DNA from: Enterococcus sp. DIV0212c
GTDB lineage: Bacteria; Bacillota; Bacilli; Lactobacillales; Enterococcaceae
NCBI RefSeq assembly: GCF_017377505.1
Contig: NZ_JAFREN010000012.1
Location: 62,001-126,000 of the forward strand
DNA: 64,000 nt
Direction of reading: 5' to 3'
The notes below the pieces were generated by a model, which searched no databases, had not been told where the DNA came from, and saw only the letters and a list, made by a program, of their open reading frames with translations. Position numbers and translations under genes: made by a program. Below are positions 1-8,619 of this stretch, in pieces. Numbering within the stretch: the first letter of the stretch is position 1; each line of letters begins with the position of its first letter.

Positions 1-216
1 CGTTTTTTTGATCGTCATTGACGCTTCCTGTAACGCATATTCTTTTACATCTTTCATCTTTGCCAGTTGATCGACCGCACTTATTTGCAGAAAATTATTT
101 CTAGCTCTTAGAAAAATCCCCATCATCACAAGACTTACAATCACGATTGCTCCCAGTGCGTAGAGTAAAGCATAGCCTGCTTCATCACTTTTCAGTTTTT
201 TACCATCTGCCTTCAC
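1..216 (-). CDS. GspK/PilX-like minor pseudopilin (partial, C-terminus outside window)
   Basis: Only the first 72 codons are present. A GTG start at 216 is preceded by an AAAGGAGAG Shine-Dalgarno site lying inside the end of the previous gene, so the two overlap by 17 bases. The N-terminus shows a short basic leader ending in DEAG, then Y-A-L-L-Y and a hydrophobic helix (about residues 15-35). This is a type III (prepilin) signal with Gly at -1 and no Glu at +5. Loss of +5 Glu is typical of GspK/PilX-type tip pseudopilins. The position after an I-like and a J-like gene fits. Function is inferred from this architecture and gene order only. Confidence 0.6.
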   Translation of the reverse strand, partial: MKADGKKLKSDEAGYALLYALGAIVIVSLVMMGIFLRARNNFLQISAVDQLAKMKDVKEYALQEASMTIKKT

Positions 217-928
217 CAGGAATCTCTCCTTTCGCTTTTAGCTCATCACGATAAGTAAATTCTGCTTTTCGACTATATAAAATAGCTGCAGCTTCTTTTT
301 CTTCAACGCCGTCTTTTCCAGATAAATTTATTTCACCATTTTTAACATAGCGGTTAAAATCGATTGTTCCTTTATAAAATAAAATCGTCACACTGGTCTG
401 GATCGTAAAAGTATCTCGATAATTTGGTGTCTTGAATTGTGTTTTCAAGGATTCATTTTTATTTTTTTGCTGAAAAATCTTGATTTTATACTCTTGATTT
501 TTTAAACGATAAAAACGTGCTTCTGAATTTTTCCCACTATCTTTAGTGGCATCCAATATATCAGTAAGCCCGATTTTATTTTTCCCTTGTTCTGTTAAGT
601 CAATTGGTTTTTGATTCGTTGCTTCCGAATCGAAAACACTAATGATTTGATCGGTCTGCCAAGGATTTCCTGAAGAAGCTGTTGTAGGAAACTTACCCAA
701 ATATCCAGCTTTTTCATAAAGGCCCTTTTTTTTCGATAATTGGTTTATTTGAGCTACGATATCATTTGCAGTTTGCTGGAATTCGACTTTTTGTCCTTGA
801 ATCGAAAATGCCTTACCGATACTGCCGATGATCGCTCCAAAAAACAGGATCACGATTGAAAAAATGGCTAAGGTCGCAATCATTTCTATTAATGTCAATC
901 CGTCTTCATCTTTCAGAATCCTGCTCAT
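200..928 (-). CDS. Type IV pilin-like (GspJ-like) minor pseudopilin, 242 aa
   Basis: The N-terminus has KDEDG followed by LTLIE and a hydrophobic stretch, the class III signal cut by a prepilin peptidase after Gly, with Glu at +5. The helix sequence (LIEMIATLAIF) resembles the GspJ/ComGF type. I start at the ATG at 928 because AAGGAG sits 6 bases upstream; an upstream TTG at 943 overlaps that site. The C-terminal domain is polar and not recognisable. It begins 22 bases after the I-like gene and overlaps the K-like gene, so the three are one transcription unit. No secretion ATPase or platform protein is visible in the window. Confidence 0.7.
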   Translation of the reverse strand: MSRILKDEDGLTLIEMIATLAIFSIVILFFGAIIGSIGKAFSIQGQKVEFQQTANDIVAQINQLSKKKGLYEKAGYLGKFPTTASSGNPWQTDQIISVFDSEATNQKPIDLTEQGKNKIGLTDILDATKDSGKNSEARFYRLKNQEYKIKIFQQKNKNESLKTQFKTPNYRDTFTIQTSVTILFYKGTIDFNRYVKNGEINLSGKDGVEEKEAAAILYSRKAEFTYRDELKAKGEIPGEGRW

Positions 929-950
929 ATCTTTCTCCTTCAACTCACTG

Positions 951-1637
951 CTAATAAGTGATTACCCAATTAAATAGTGTGTCTGTCATTAAATGTCCCG
1001 TTTTTTCATCATAAATTTCCAGTACTACTTCGACACCATCCTTACGAGGATCATAGTTCTTTGAAGTATTTTTAAAATTCACTTTACACAGCACAAGATA
1101 ATTATGCTGATTTACGTTTCCAATATATCTGCCTAAGTAGTTACTTTCTTCTTTCTCTAAAGTTCCTTCTTCTGCATCTTTCCACTTCTTAGGAAGTATG
1201 GTTGCTTTATTTGGATAGTTATACTCAATTTTCCGTTCCTGTTGCTTTTTCTCTGCCTCATTCGTCTTATCAACTCTGTCAGTCAAATCAATCTCTTGCT
1301 CACCATAAATAGGAAGATGTCCACTATTTGTCTGAATCCCCGAATTATCGAGAATTAGATAGTTTCTTCTTATCTTTTGACTGTCTGTCAGATTCTGATT
1401 ATCCCTAACGCTGAAAACATATTGATTCAATCCTGCTAGGTCTTGTGTTTGCCCACGATAGCCGATCCATTCACGAAGTTCATCACGAATATATTGTGCT
1501 TCTTTTTTCTTTTCGTTCAATTCAATCATTTGCTGATTTCGAACCAACATTGATGCTAGCAACATAAACGATGTTCCTAATATAACTACTGCTACTAAAA
1601 CTTCTATCAGGGTCAAGCCATCTTCATCTTTTACCAT
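951..1637 (-). CDS. Type IV pilin-like (GspI-like) minor pseudopilin, 228 aa
   Basis: It starts with VKDEDG then LTLIEVLVAVVILGTSFML, a prepilin peptidase site (Gly at -1, Glu at +5) and a hydrophobic assembly helix matching GspI/PulI-type pseudopilins. The remaining 190 residues are hydrophilic and unrecognised. ATG 1637 has AAGGAG 8 bases upstream. It is the first gene of a three-gene minus-strand unit (I-, J- and K-like) and is preceded by an AT-rich leader of almost 500 bases. It shares the DEDG leader motif with the next gene, so both are probably processed by the same peptidase (ComC/PilD family), which is not in the window. Confidence 0.7.
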   Translation of the reverse strand: MVKDEDGLTLIEVLVAVVILGTSFMLLASMLVRNQQMIELNEKKKEAQYIRDELREWIGYRGQTQDLAGLNQYVFSVRDNQNLTDSQKIRRNYLILDNSGIQTNSGHLPIYGEQEIDLTDRVDKTNEAEKKQQERKIEYNYPNKATILPKKWKDAEEGTLEKEESNYLGRYIGNVNQHNYLVLCKVNFKNTSKNYDPRKDGVEVVLEIYDEKTGHLMTDTLFNWVITY

Positions 1638-1955
1638 TAAAGTGACTCCTTCCTATAAAAATAACATATATAAACTATAATAATTTCATAAAACCCCTAC
1701 AACTATAGAACTATACAGCACTGTTACGAAATTAACAATCCGTAAAATAACCATGTCATATAATCGGAAAATAAACATAAAATATAAATTTACCATTATT
1801 TTTAAATATTAAAATATAAACTATTTTAATAAAAACAGGTTTAAAAAACGTTCTATAAAACAATAAAAACAAACGTATCAATTCTTTTAAATTGATTTAA
1901 AAACATCATGAGCAGAAAACAATAAAATAGTCACCAGTAAAACAGCCCTTACTAA

Positions 1956-1991
1956 TATTCATTTTTTTATAATAAAATAAAAAAATGAATA
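1956..1991. repeat. 15-bp perfect inverted repeat in the 1655-2065 intergenic region
   Basis: TATTCATTTTTTTAT at 1956-1970 is repeated exactly in reverse complement at 1977-1991 with a 6-base loop. It lies about 320 bases upstream of the pseudopilin operon, in a very AT-rich stretch with no coding sequence. It could be an operator or an mRNA leader hairpin. I see nothing else definable between 1655 and 2065. Confidence 0.6.
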
Positions 1992-2065
1992 CAACTTGTT
2001 TTTAAATCACTAAAAAAACTTTCTAGATTTTTTTTGCACTATCCACGAAATATTAAAAAATGATG

Positions 2066-2114
2066 AGAAAAAAGCAGTTACAACAAAACGTTCTCCGTCT
2101 TGTTGTAACTGCTT
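2066..2114 (-). terminator. Rho-independent terminator of dnaX-ybaB
   Basis: Arms 2073-2085 and 2101-2113 (AGCAGTTACAACA and its complement) form a 13-bp stem followed on the minus strand by a run of Ts. It sits just after the ybaB stop. Confidence 0.9.
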
Positions 2115-2140
2115 AAAATCTGCAACTATTTATTTGTTTC

Positions 2141-2455
2141 TTAAAATCCTGGCATACCCTTTGCGTATTTACCCATTGTTGCTTCTGTTTCTTTTTCTAC
2201 TTTAGTCAATGCATCATTTACAGCCATGATCACTAGATCTTGTAACATTTCTACATCTTCAGGATCAACTACATCTTCTTTGATTGCAATATCTTTCATC
2301 TTGCGATCACCAGTAAATGTTGCTGTAACTAGATCGTTGCTTGAAGCACCTACGAATTCTCTTACATTTAATTCTGCTTGTGCTTTTTCCATATCTTTTT
2401 GCATTTTTTGGACTTGTTTCATCATGCCCTGCATATTGCCCATGCCTCTCATCAT
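2141..2455 (-). CDS. ybaB: Nucleoid-associated protein YbaB/EbfC, 104 aa
   Basis: The length and the pattern of a Met/Gln-rich N-terminal helix ([20 protein letters not shown]) followed by a beta strand segment with TATFTGD and the C-terminal [18 protein letters not shown] are those of the YbaB/EbfC family, which binds DNA as a dimer. It begins 15 bases after dnaX, the classic dnaX-ybaB(-recR) arrangement, but recR does not follow here because a terminator does. ATG 2455 has AGGAGA 8 bases upstream. Confidence 0.95.
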   Translation of the reverse strand: MMRGMGNMQGMMKQVQKMQKDMEKAQAELNVREFVGASSNDLVTATFTGDRKMKDIAIKEDVVDPEDVEMLQDLVIMAVNDALTKVEKETEATMGKYAKGMPGF

Positions 2456-2470
2456 AACTATCGTCTCCTC

Positions 2471-4219
2471 TTAATCATTTATTACTTCAACGAGCTCAGT
2501 GCCAAACATGGCGATTGCTTCGTCTACTACTTGGTTGTTTACTTCTTGTGTAGGTTCATTTTCTGCTAATAGATGATTGTCTTCATTAACTGATTGCTCA
2601 CCATTTGCTTGGTCACTTGGCGTTTCTTTATTTTGACTAATAAAAGATTGACGCAGTTTTGGCCAACTTTCTTTTGTTATACATACCATATCAGGTGCAT
2701 AGTTCACTAGGCGGCTTAAATTGTTATGAACAGCTAACTGCAACTCCTCATCATCCATTGCCCGACCACAGACAATTTCGTAATCAAATGCAATCACTAA
2801 TCCATTAGGTCCAGCCGCAACTGGTTCGCTCGCTTTCAGCATTGCTCTTTGAGTAACTGACATCATCTGTAATAAGTCATCCCAAACATTTTTCACATTC
2901 AACAAATGATCTTTTGTCGCTTCATTCAAGACTTTATATACAAGCTCGGTTGGAATACGCAGCGCATTTTTATTACTTGTTACACGAGTTGTTTTAACAG
3001 GTTCTGCTTCTTTAGCAACAATCCCATTTTTCTTCAATTCTGTTAATTCTTTTTGTAAATGTTCGATTTGCTGTTGTAAGACAGTGAGTTCTTCAGTTGC
3101 TACCGGTTGTGTATCTTCAGAAATTACTGTTGGTTTTTTTACAGATTTGGCTAACTTCACAGTGGCTACTTCTAAATAGATATTGGCATTATTGGTAAAA
3201 CGAATATCATTTTGTGTATCACTTAAAATTTGAATCATCTGATAAATTTTTTCCGCAACAGTTTGTTTGGCTAATTCTTTGAAGTTTTCTGTCAGATTTC
3301 CGACTTTTTCAGTCAATAAATTAGGCGCCTGTTGAAACATCAATAAATCACGACAATATAATAATAGATCTTCTAAAAATCTTCTCGCTTCTTTACCTGA
3401 ACTCAAGATATTTTCTAAGGTCTCTAAAGCTTGCTCTACATCTCCTGTGGTACAACTGGAAATATATTGATCCATCATTTCGTAAGTCAAACTGCCAGTA
3501 ACTTGCATCGCATCTTGCAAAGTAACTTTCTCATCACTGAATGAAATCGTCTGATCCAGAATACTCAAAGCATCCCGCATCCCACCTTCTGCTGCTCTAC
3601 CAATCACATATAAGGCTTGCTCTTCAAAATCGACATCGATTTCTTTTAAAATATAGCCCATATGATCAACGATATCTTGGGTACTGATTCGCTTAAAATC
3701 AAAACGCTGCGTTCTTGAAATGATCGTCAATGGAATCTTATGTGGTTCAGTCGTCGCCAATATAAAAATAACATTTTGGGGCGGTTCTTCTAAAGTTTTT
3801 AGTAACGCATTAAAGGCACCTGTCGACAACATATGTACTTCATCGATGATATAAACTTTATATTCAGCTTGCGTCGGTGCATATTTTGCTTTGTCACGGA
3901 TATCACGAATTTCTTCTACTCCATTATTACTAGCCGCATCGATCTCGATTACATCATTCAACCGACCTTCTGTAATTGCAATACAGGTTTCACACTCATT
4001 ACATGGTTCACCATCTACACTATGTTTACAGTTGATTGCTTTAGCAAAAATTTTCGCCGCACTTGTCTTCCCTGTTCCTCTTGGGCCGGTAAACAAATAG
4101 GCATGCGAGGTTTTCTTTTGTATGATCGCATTTTTTAATGTCTGCGTAATTGCTTTTTGTCCAACAACATCATCAAAACGCTGCGAACGCCAGACACGAT
4201 ACAAAGCTTGATAAGCCAT
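2471..4219 (-). CDS. dnaX: DNA polymerase III subunits gamma/tau, 582 aa
   Basis: Clamp-loader ATPase of the replisome. The AAA+ core carries Walker A GPRGTGKTS (about residues 45-53), a four-cysteine zinc module (C-x8-C-x2-C-x2-C, about 64-79), the Walker B motif IDEVHML and sensor/arginine-finger SRTQRF. Domain III follows, then a tau-specific C-terminal part that ends in an acidic segment. A minus-strand TATAAT (4254-4259) lies upstream with no obvious -35 box. GAGGGAGG precedes the ATG. It is followed by ybaB. Confidence 0.97.
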   Translation of the reverse strand: MAYQALYRVWRSQRFDDVVGQKAITQTLKNAIIQKKTSHAYLFTGPRGTGKTSAAKIFAKAINCKHSVDGEPCNECETCIAITEGRLNDVIEIDAASNNGVEEIRDIRDKAKYAPTQAEYKVYIIDEVHMLSTGAFNALLKTLEEPPQNVIFILATTEPHKIPLTIISRTQRFDFKRISTQDIVDHMGYILKEIDVDFEEQALYVIGRAAEGGMRDALSILDQTISFSDEKVTLQDAMQVTGSLTYEMMDQYISSCTTGDVEQALETLENILSSGKEARRFLEDLLLYCRDLLMFQQAPNLLTEKVGNLTENFKELAKQTVAEKIYQMIQILSDTQNDIRFTNNANIYLEVATVKLAKSVKKPTVISEDTQPVATEELTVLQQQIEHLQKELTELKKNGIVAKEAEPVKTTRVTSNKNALRIPTELVYKVLNEATKDHLLNVKNVWDDLLQMMSVTQRAMLKASEPVAAGPNGLVIAFDYEIVCGRAMDDEELQLAVHNNLSRLVNYAPDMVCITKESWPKLRQSFISQNKETPSDQANGEQSVNEDNHLLAENEPTQEVNNQVVDEAIAMFGTELVEVIND

Positions 4220-4320
4220 AATTTACCCCTCCCTCGAAATTTCACTATCTTCTATTATACGTGATTTTTATGGATAAGGCATTAAAAAAAGCTAACTCAT
4301 TAAAAAATTCTTTCAAAAAA

Positions 4321-4413
4321 GTGAGTGGGACATAACTCTTCGAGTCATATCCCACTCACGTAGAATCCGGATAAACAGTGGGAGCAGTAGCAATCCCTTC
4401 TGTCCCATCCTCT
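4321..4413. repeat. EFAR-like modular hairpin repeat, copy A
   Basis: A long hairpin (GTGAGTGGGA at 4321 with TCCCACTCAC at 4350-4359, inner TAACTC/GAGT stem) is followed by a second module ending in CTTCTGTCCCATCCTC. Closely related copies occur at 12671-12770 and 21851-22020 and degenerate ones at 26342, 31395 and 47417. It directly follows the YiaA-like gene and probably acts as its terminator. The EFAR comparison is from memory of E. faecalis repeats. Confidence 0.8.
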
Positions 4414-4424
4414 TCCTTTATTTA

Positions 4425-4703
4425 TTAAATATGTGTACTAGTTTCTTCTTTTTTTACTAATCCATCATTTGCACGGAACATTTGATTATAACGTTCTTCA
4501 TCCTCTTGATTGTCTCTGATCACTTTTGAAAGTGTAAATGATGAAGAAATCAATCCAACTGATCCCATCAAATAGTATCCTTTAACCATCAATGGTTCTT
4601 TTAAGGTGTATAAACCAATCAACATCAATGCCACAAAAAAGGCGAATGATCCCCAACTTAGAAAGACAAATGCAGGTGTGTTTCTGTATGCTTTCTTTTT
4701 CAT
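4425..4703 (-). CDS. YiaA/YiaB-type small membrane protein, 92 aa
   Basis: Two hydrophobic helices (about residues 10-31 and 40-58) separated by a short loop with KEPLMVKGYY, then a hydrophilic acidic tail. This is the layout of the YiaA/YiaB two-helix domain, an inner-membrane family of unknown function. A good Shine-Dalgarno site (AAAGGAGAG) precedes ATG 4703. It is monocistronic between an Mga-type regulator and an intergenic repeat. Family assignment is moderately sure; the physiological role is unknown. Confidence 0.75.
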   Translation of the reverse strand: MKKKAYRNTPAFVFLSWGSFAFFVALMLIGLYTLKEPLMVKGYYLMGSVGLISSSFTLSKVIRDNQEDEERYNQMFRANDGLVKKEETSTHI

Positions 4704-4781
4704 AATTCTCTCCTTTAAATATAATAATAACTTTTTAAGTATATCATTATCAATTATTAAATGACAATCCTTATTTTAATT

Positions 4782-4811
4782 TCAAAAAAATAGTTGGCTT
4801 AAAAAGCCAAT
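4782..4811 (-). terminator. Terminator of the Mga-family gene
   Basis: TTGGCTT (4794-4800) and AAGCCAA (4804-4810) form a short stem followed on the minus strand by seven Ts, 12 bases after the stop codon at 4823. Confidence 0.8.
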
Positions 4812-4822
4812 TCAATCACGAA

Positions 4823-6325
4823 TCAAGCATTTAAATAAGCGATGTCTTTAGGCAAGACCAGTCTTCGTTTATCAATGAATTTTCGCAAATCCGTTAAATT
4901 TTTGAATGAGGGAATATCTTCAACGATCATATTGATGTCTTTATTGATCATATCAACAGCATAATTTGATACATACAAATCATATTTTTGATTTTTTTGC
5001 GCAGAATGTTTAGATACTTGTTCATAAAAATGAGTCTCTTGAATAGAGAGATTCACTTTATTTCGAAAATTATCTTTTAAAACAGAACTAAGCAACTTAG
5101 CATGTTCTTTCCCTAAATCACTTAAAACCAAAACAGATACTTGGTGCCTCATTTCATCTGTAATTTTACCAAGGTCTTCCCAGCGAATGGCCATTTCATG
5201 AAGGATTCCGTCTAAATACATTGTTTTCCAAGGAAATTTCATTTTTGATTCAAGTACACCTAATGCTTTTGTCACAACTTCAGTAAAAACAAGAAAGTTT
5301 TGCTTAATCGCTCTGCTTGAATACAAGTATCGATCATAAACCATAAATTTTTTATATGGAAACATTTTGTGTTTTGCATAAATGTATTCAATCAACCGAA
5401 CAATGCTCACTCTGCTTTGTTCAGAAATCCTAATAGATAATGCATCTTTAATCGTATTTACTAATCCTTCAGCTTGATGAATAACATTTACTTTCTCTTG
5501 TTCATTATCCCAACCGAAATCCCACCAAAAAATAGAATAACAGAAATCTTCATACCAATTATCTGGAAGAGTTACATTTAATGGTTCTGCGATTGCTTCT
5601 ACATCTATTTTGTATTCTCTAACGTCAATCGCTGTTTTTACAAAACTATCGATTGGGTCTTTTCTAGATTGAATCAAAAAGCCTTGTCTTTCTCTAATAA
5701 CGGTTACTGCAATCGAATACGCCAGATGAACAATTTGACTATCGTTAAGCTCCAATGCAAAATCCTTATTAATCTTATTTGATAATCTAAATGTTTTCTC
5801 TCGATCTAAATGAAATGGCCAATCACGAATACCATAAACTTCTATAAAGTAACACGTAAAGAAATAGCGTATCTGTCGTTCATCTTTCCCATGAATAAAG
5901 TATGGCGAGCGACTCATTTGAATATTTCGGTCCTTCAAAGCAGAACTGATTAAGTTTGATAATCGATACAAACTAGAGTTACTTAAAAATAATTTTTTCT
6001 CCCAATATACAGCAGGTTGCATTGGTTCAAAAAAGATGGATTCTAATAAAGAAAATGCATTTGATTCTTGAATAATTTCTATATAAATTTCATGAATTGA
6101 TCGATGAGGTGAAGCTATCAACCGAATGCCATGTTTTCGGGATGTCTCTATCGATAGATAATCTGACCAGCGATCTTCTATATACTGACAATCCAGCATA
6201 ATTGTTTTTTTTGAACAATCAATACTTTCGGCTAAATATTCAGAAGTTATCCAACCGCTCGGTCCATTAAGTAAATTCAACAACAACACTCTTCGATGCA
6301 TAGATGGTGACAACAATCTTTCCAT
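4823..6325 (-). CDS. Mga-family transcriptional regulator, 500 aa
   Basis: The N-terminal 60 residues look like an HTH_Mga domain (HRRVLLLNLLNGPSGWITSEYLAESIDCSKKTIMLD..., a winged helix with the SKKTI recognition helix), followed by a second HTH-like segment around residues 110-150 and a long central region similar to PRD-like Mga domains. The last about 100 residues resemble the EIIB-like domain. Such proteins (Mga, AtxA, MafR) activate virulence or sugar genes. GAGGAG precedes ATG 6325. It is divergent from the Ig/sortase-like gene at 6566, which is its most obvious candidate target. A 10-bp inverted repeat lies just upstream. Confidence 0.85.
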   Translation of the reverse strand: MERLLSPSMHRRVLLLNLLNGPSGWITSEYLAESIDCSKKTIMLDCQYIEDRWSDYLSIETSRKHGIRLIASPHRSIHEIYIEIIQESNAFSLLESIFFEPMQPAVYWEKKLFLSNSSLYRLSNLISSALKDRNIQMSRSPYFIHGKDERQIRYFFTCYFIEVYGIRDWPFHLDREKTFRLSNKINKDFALELNDSQIVHLAYSIAVTVIRERQGFLIQSRKDPIDSFVKTAIDVREYKIDVEAIAEPLNVTLPDNWYEDFCYSIFWWDFGWDNEQEKVNVIHQAEGLVNTIKDALSIRISEQSRVSIVRLIEYIYAKHKMFPYKKFMVYDRYLYSSRAIKQNFLVFTEVVTKALGVLESKMKFPWKTMYLDGILHEMAIRWEDLGKITDEMRHQVSVLVLSDLGKEHAKLLSSVLKDNFRNKVNLSIQETHFYEQVSKHSAQKNQKYDLYVSNYAVDMINKDINMIVEDIPSFKNLTDLRKFIDKRRLVLPKDIAYLNA

Positions 6326-6356
6326 GATTTCTCCTCATTTCATTTTTTTATATTTA

Positions 6357-6396
6357 TTCTTCAAAATTTTCCATTAGTTAAGAAATTTTTGAAGAA
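6357..6396. promoter_or_regulatory. Inverted repeat upstream of the Mga-family gene (candidate operator)
   Basis: TTCTTCAAAA at 6357-6366 is matched by TTTTGAAGAA at 6387-6396. It lies 30-70 bases upstream of the regulator's start, in the divergent intergenic region, where an autoregulatory site would be expected. Confidence 0.4.
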
Positions 6397-6463
6397 ATCC
6401 CCATTTAACAATAATTATAGCATCTTCTTACCCTTTTTTGAACTAATCTAAAGCGCAACTCAA

Positions 6464-6492
6464 TTGGTTTATTTAAAAACAGCTCTTATTAT
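6464..6492 (+). promoter_or_regulatory. Sigma-A-type promoter of the Ig/sortase-like gene
   Basis: TTGGTT (6464-6469), a 17-base spacer and TATTAT (6487-6492), about 75 bases before the ATG at 6566. Confidence 0.6.
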
Positions 6493-6565
6493 AAAAGTAT
6501 AAAAACGCGGATTTAAAATTTATCGATAAATGGAAAATCTCACCACAATTTTGGAGGGATTCTAC

Positions 6566-7585
6566 ATGAAAAAAAACACAATCAAACAAACCATTATCAT
6601 CGGCATCATCAGCATTTTAGGTGTAGCTTTATTTATCGGCGGATACATTTTTACAGATGCAACCAGTCGAGCACACAGCTTAAATACTACGCCTAAAAAA
6701 GAAAATATCACCCTAGTAAAAAATATTCCGACAGACAAAGAACTAAGACAATTATCAACCGTTTCTAAAGATAAACAAAGTAAAAAGAAGGTTGCTTCGG
6801 TAAATGTTGCTAAAGATACCACAGCTCCTACAATTACCGCACCTGAGGAAACCGTTGAGCAAAACACACAAGTCAATATCTATGAAGAAGTCACTGCTAC
6901 AGATAATAAAGATGGAGATATTACGTCTAAACTATCTGCCGATGACGCCTTAGATACATCCGTTGTAGGCACACAAACTATCACTTTTTCTGCAACTGAT
7001 ACTAGTGGAAATACTGGTGCGACTGAAAGAACATTTCACGTTGTTCCAAAAAGTGAACCTGTTGTTGCACCGCAAGAAGAACAATTACCTGTAGAAAAAG
7101 AAACAACGCCGGTTGAGCCTGTTCAAGCAGCTCCGGTAAGTGCACCTGAAGTTCCAACTGAACCTGCATATGGCGCAATGACTATCACAATGAACGGACA
7201 AACCATTCCTTACCAAAATGGCGGACAAGGAAGTGGACAAAGTGTCATTGATTCAAATCCTGGCGGTGTCGCTTCTACATGGGGCGGAGCAGCTGTTCAA
7301 TCAGGAGACGATGGACAAAACACACATTTTATTGGTCATAATCCTGGCGTATTTTCAACTGTTTTTTCATTGGGCGCAGGAAGTCAAATCGTTGTAACAG
7401 ATGCGAATGGTACTCCTACCACTTACACCGTTCGGACAATGCTTCAGTTAGATGATTATGGAACAGAAGTAGGCACAGGAACGAACTATTGGGACCTTAC
7501 TGTAGGAACTGGCGGCGGAGAACGGATTACGCTACAAAGCTGTGTGAATGATGATATCAACTTATTTGTAATTGCATATAAATAA
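6566..7585 (+). CDS. Membrane-anchored Ig-like (DUF5011) protein with sortase-like C-terminal domain, 339 aa
   Basis: I start at ATG 6566 because TTGGAGGGA lies just upstream; the ATG at 6530 has no ribosome site. Residues about 7-27 are a membrane anchor. Then come a polar linker, an Ig-like DUF5011/HYR domain (about 80-160: DTTAPTITAPEETVEQN, YEEVTATDNKDGDIT, GTQTITFSATDTSGN), a Pro/Glu linker and a C-terminal about 140-residue domain with THFIGHN and TLQSC. The last two resemble the catalytic His and TLxTC Cys of sortases. The arginine normally found about 8 residues after the Cys is replaced (Cys then VNDDINLFVI). It may be an unusual sortase or a sortase-fold protein without transpeptidase activity. 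Monocistronic, with a shared terminator. Confidence 0.7.
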   Translation: MKKNTIKQTIIIGIISILGVALFIGGYIFTDATSRAHSLNTTPKKENITLVKNIPTDKELRQLSTVSKDKQSKKKVASVNVAKDTTAPTITAPEETVEQNTQVNIYEEVTATDNKDGDITSKLSADDALDTSVVGTQTITFSATDTSGNTGATERTFHVVPKSEPVVAPQEEQLPVEKETTPVEPVQAAPVSAPEVPTEPAYGAMTITMNGQTIPYQNGGQGSGQSVIDSNPGGVASTWGGAAVQSGDDGQNTHFIGHNPGVFSTVFSLGAGSQIVVTDANGTPTTYTVRTMLQLDDYGTEVGTGTNYWDLTVGTGGGERITLQSCVNDDINLFVIAYK

Positions 7586-7599
7586 TTAAACCTATAAAT

Positions 7600-8619
<1,020 letters not shown>

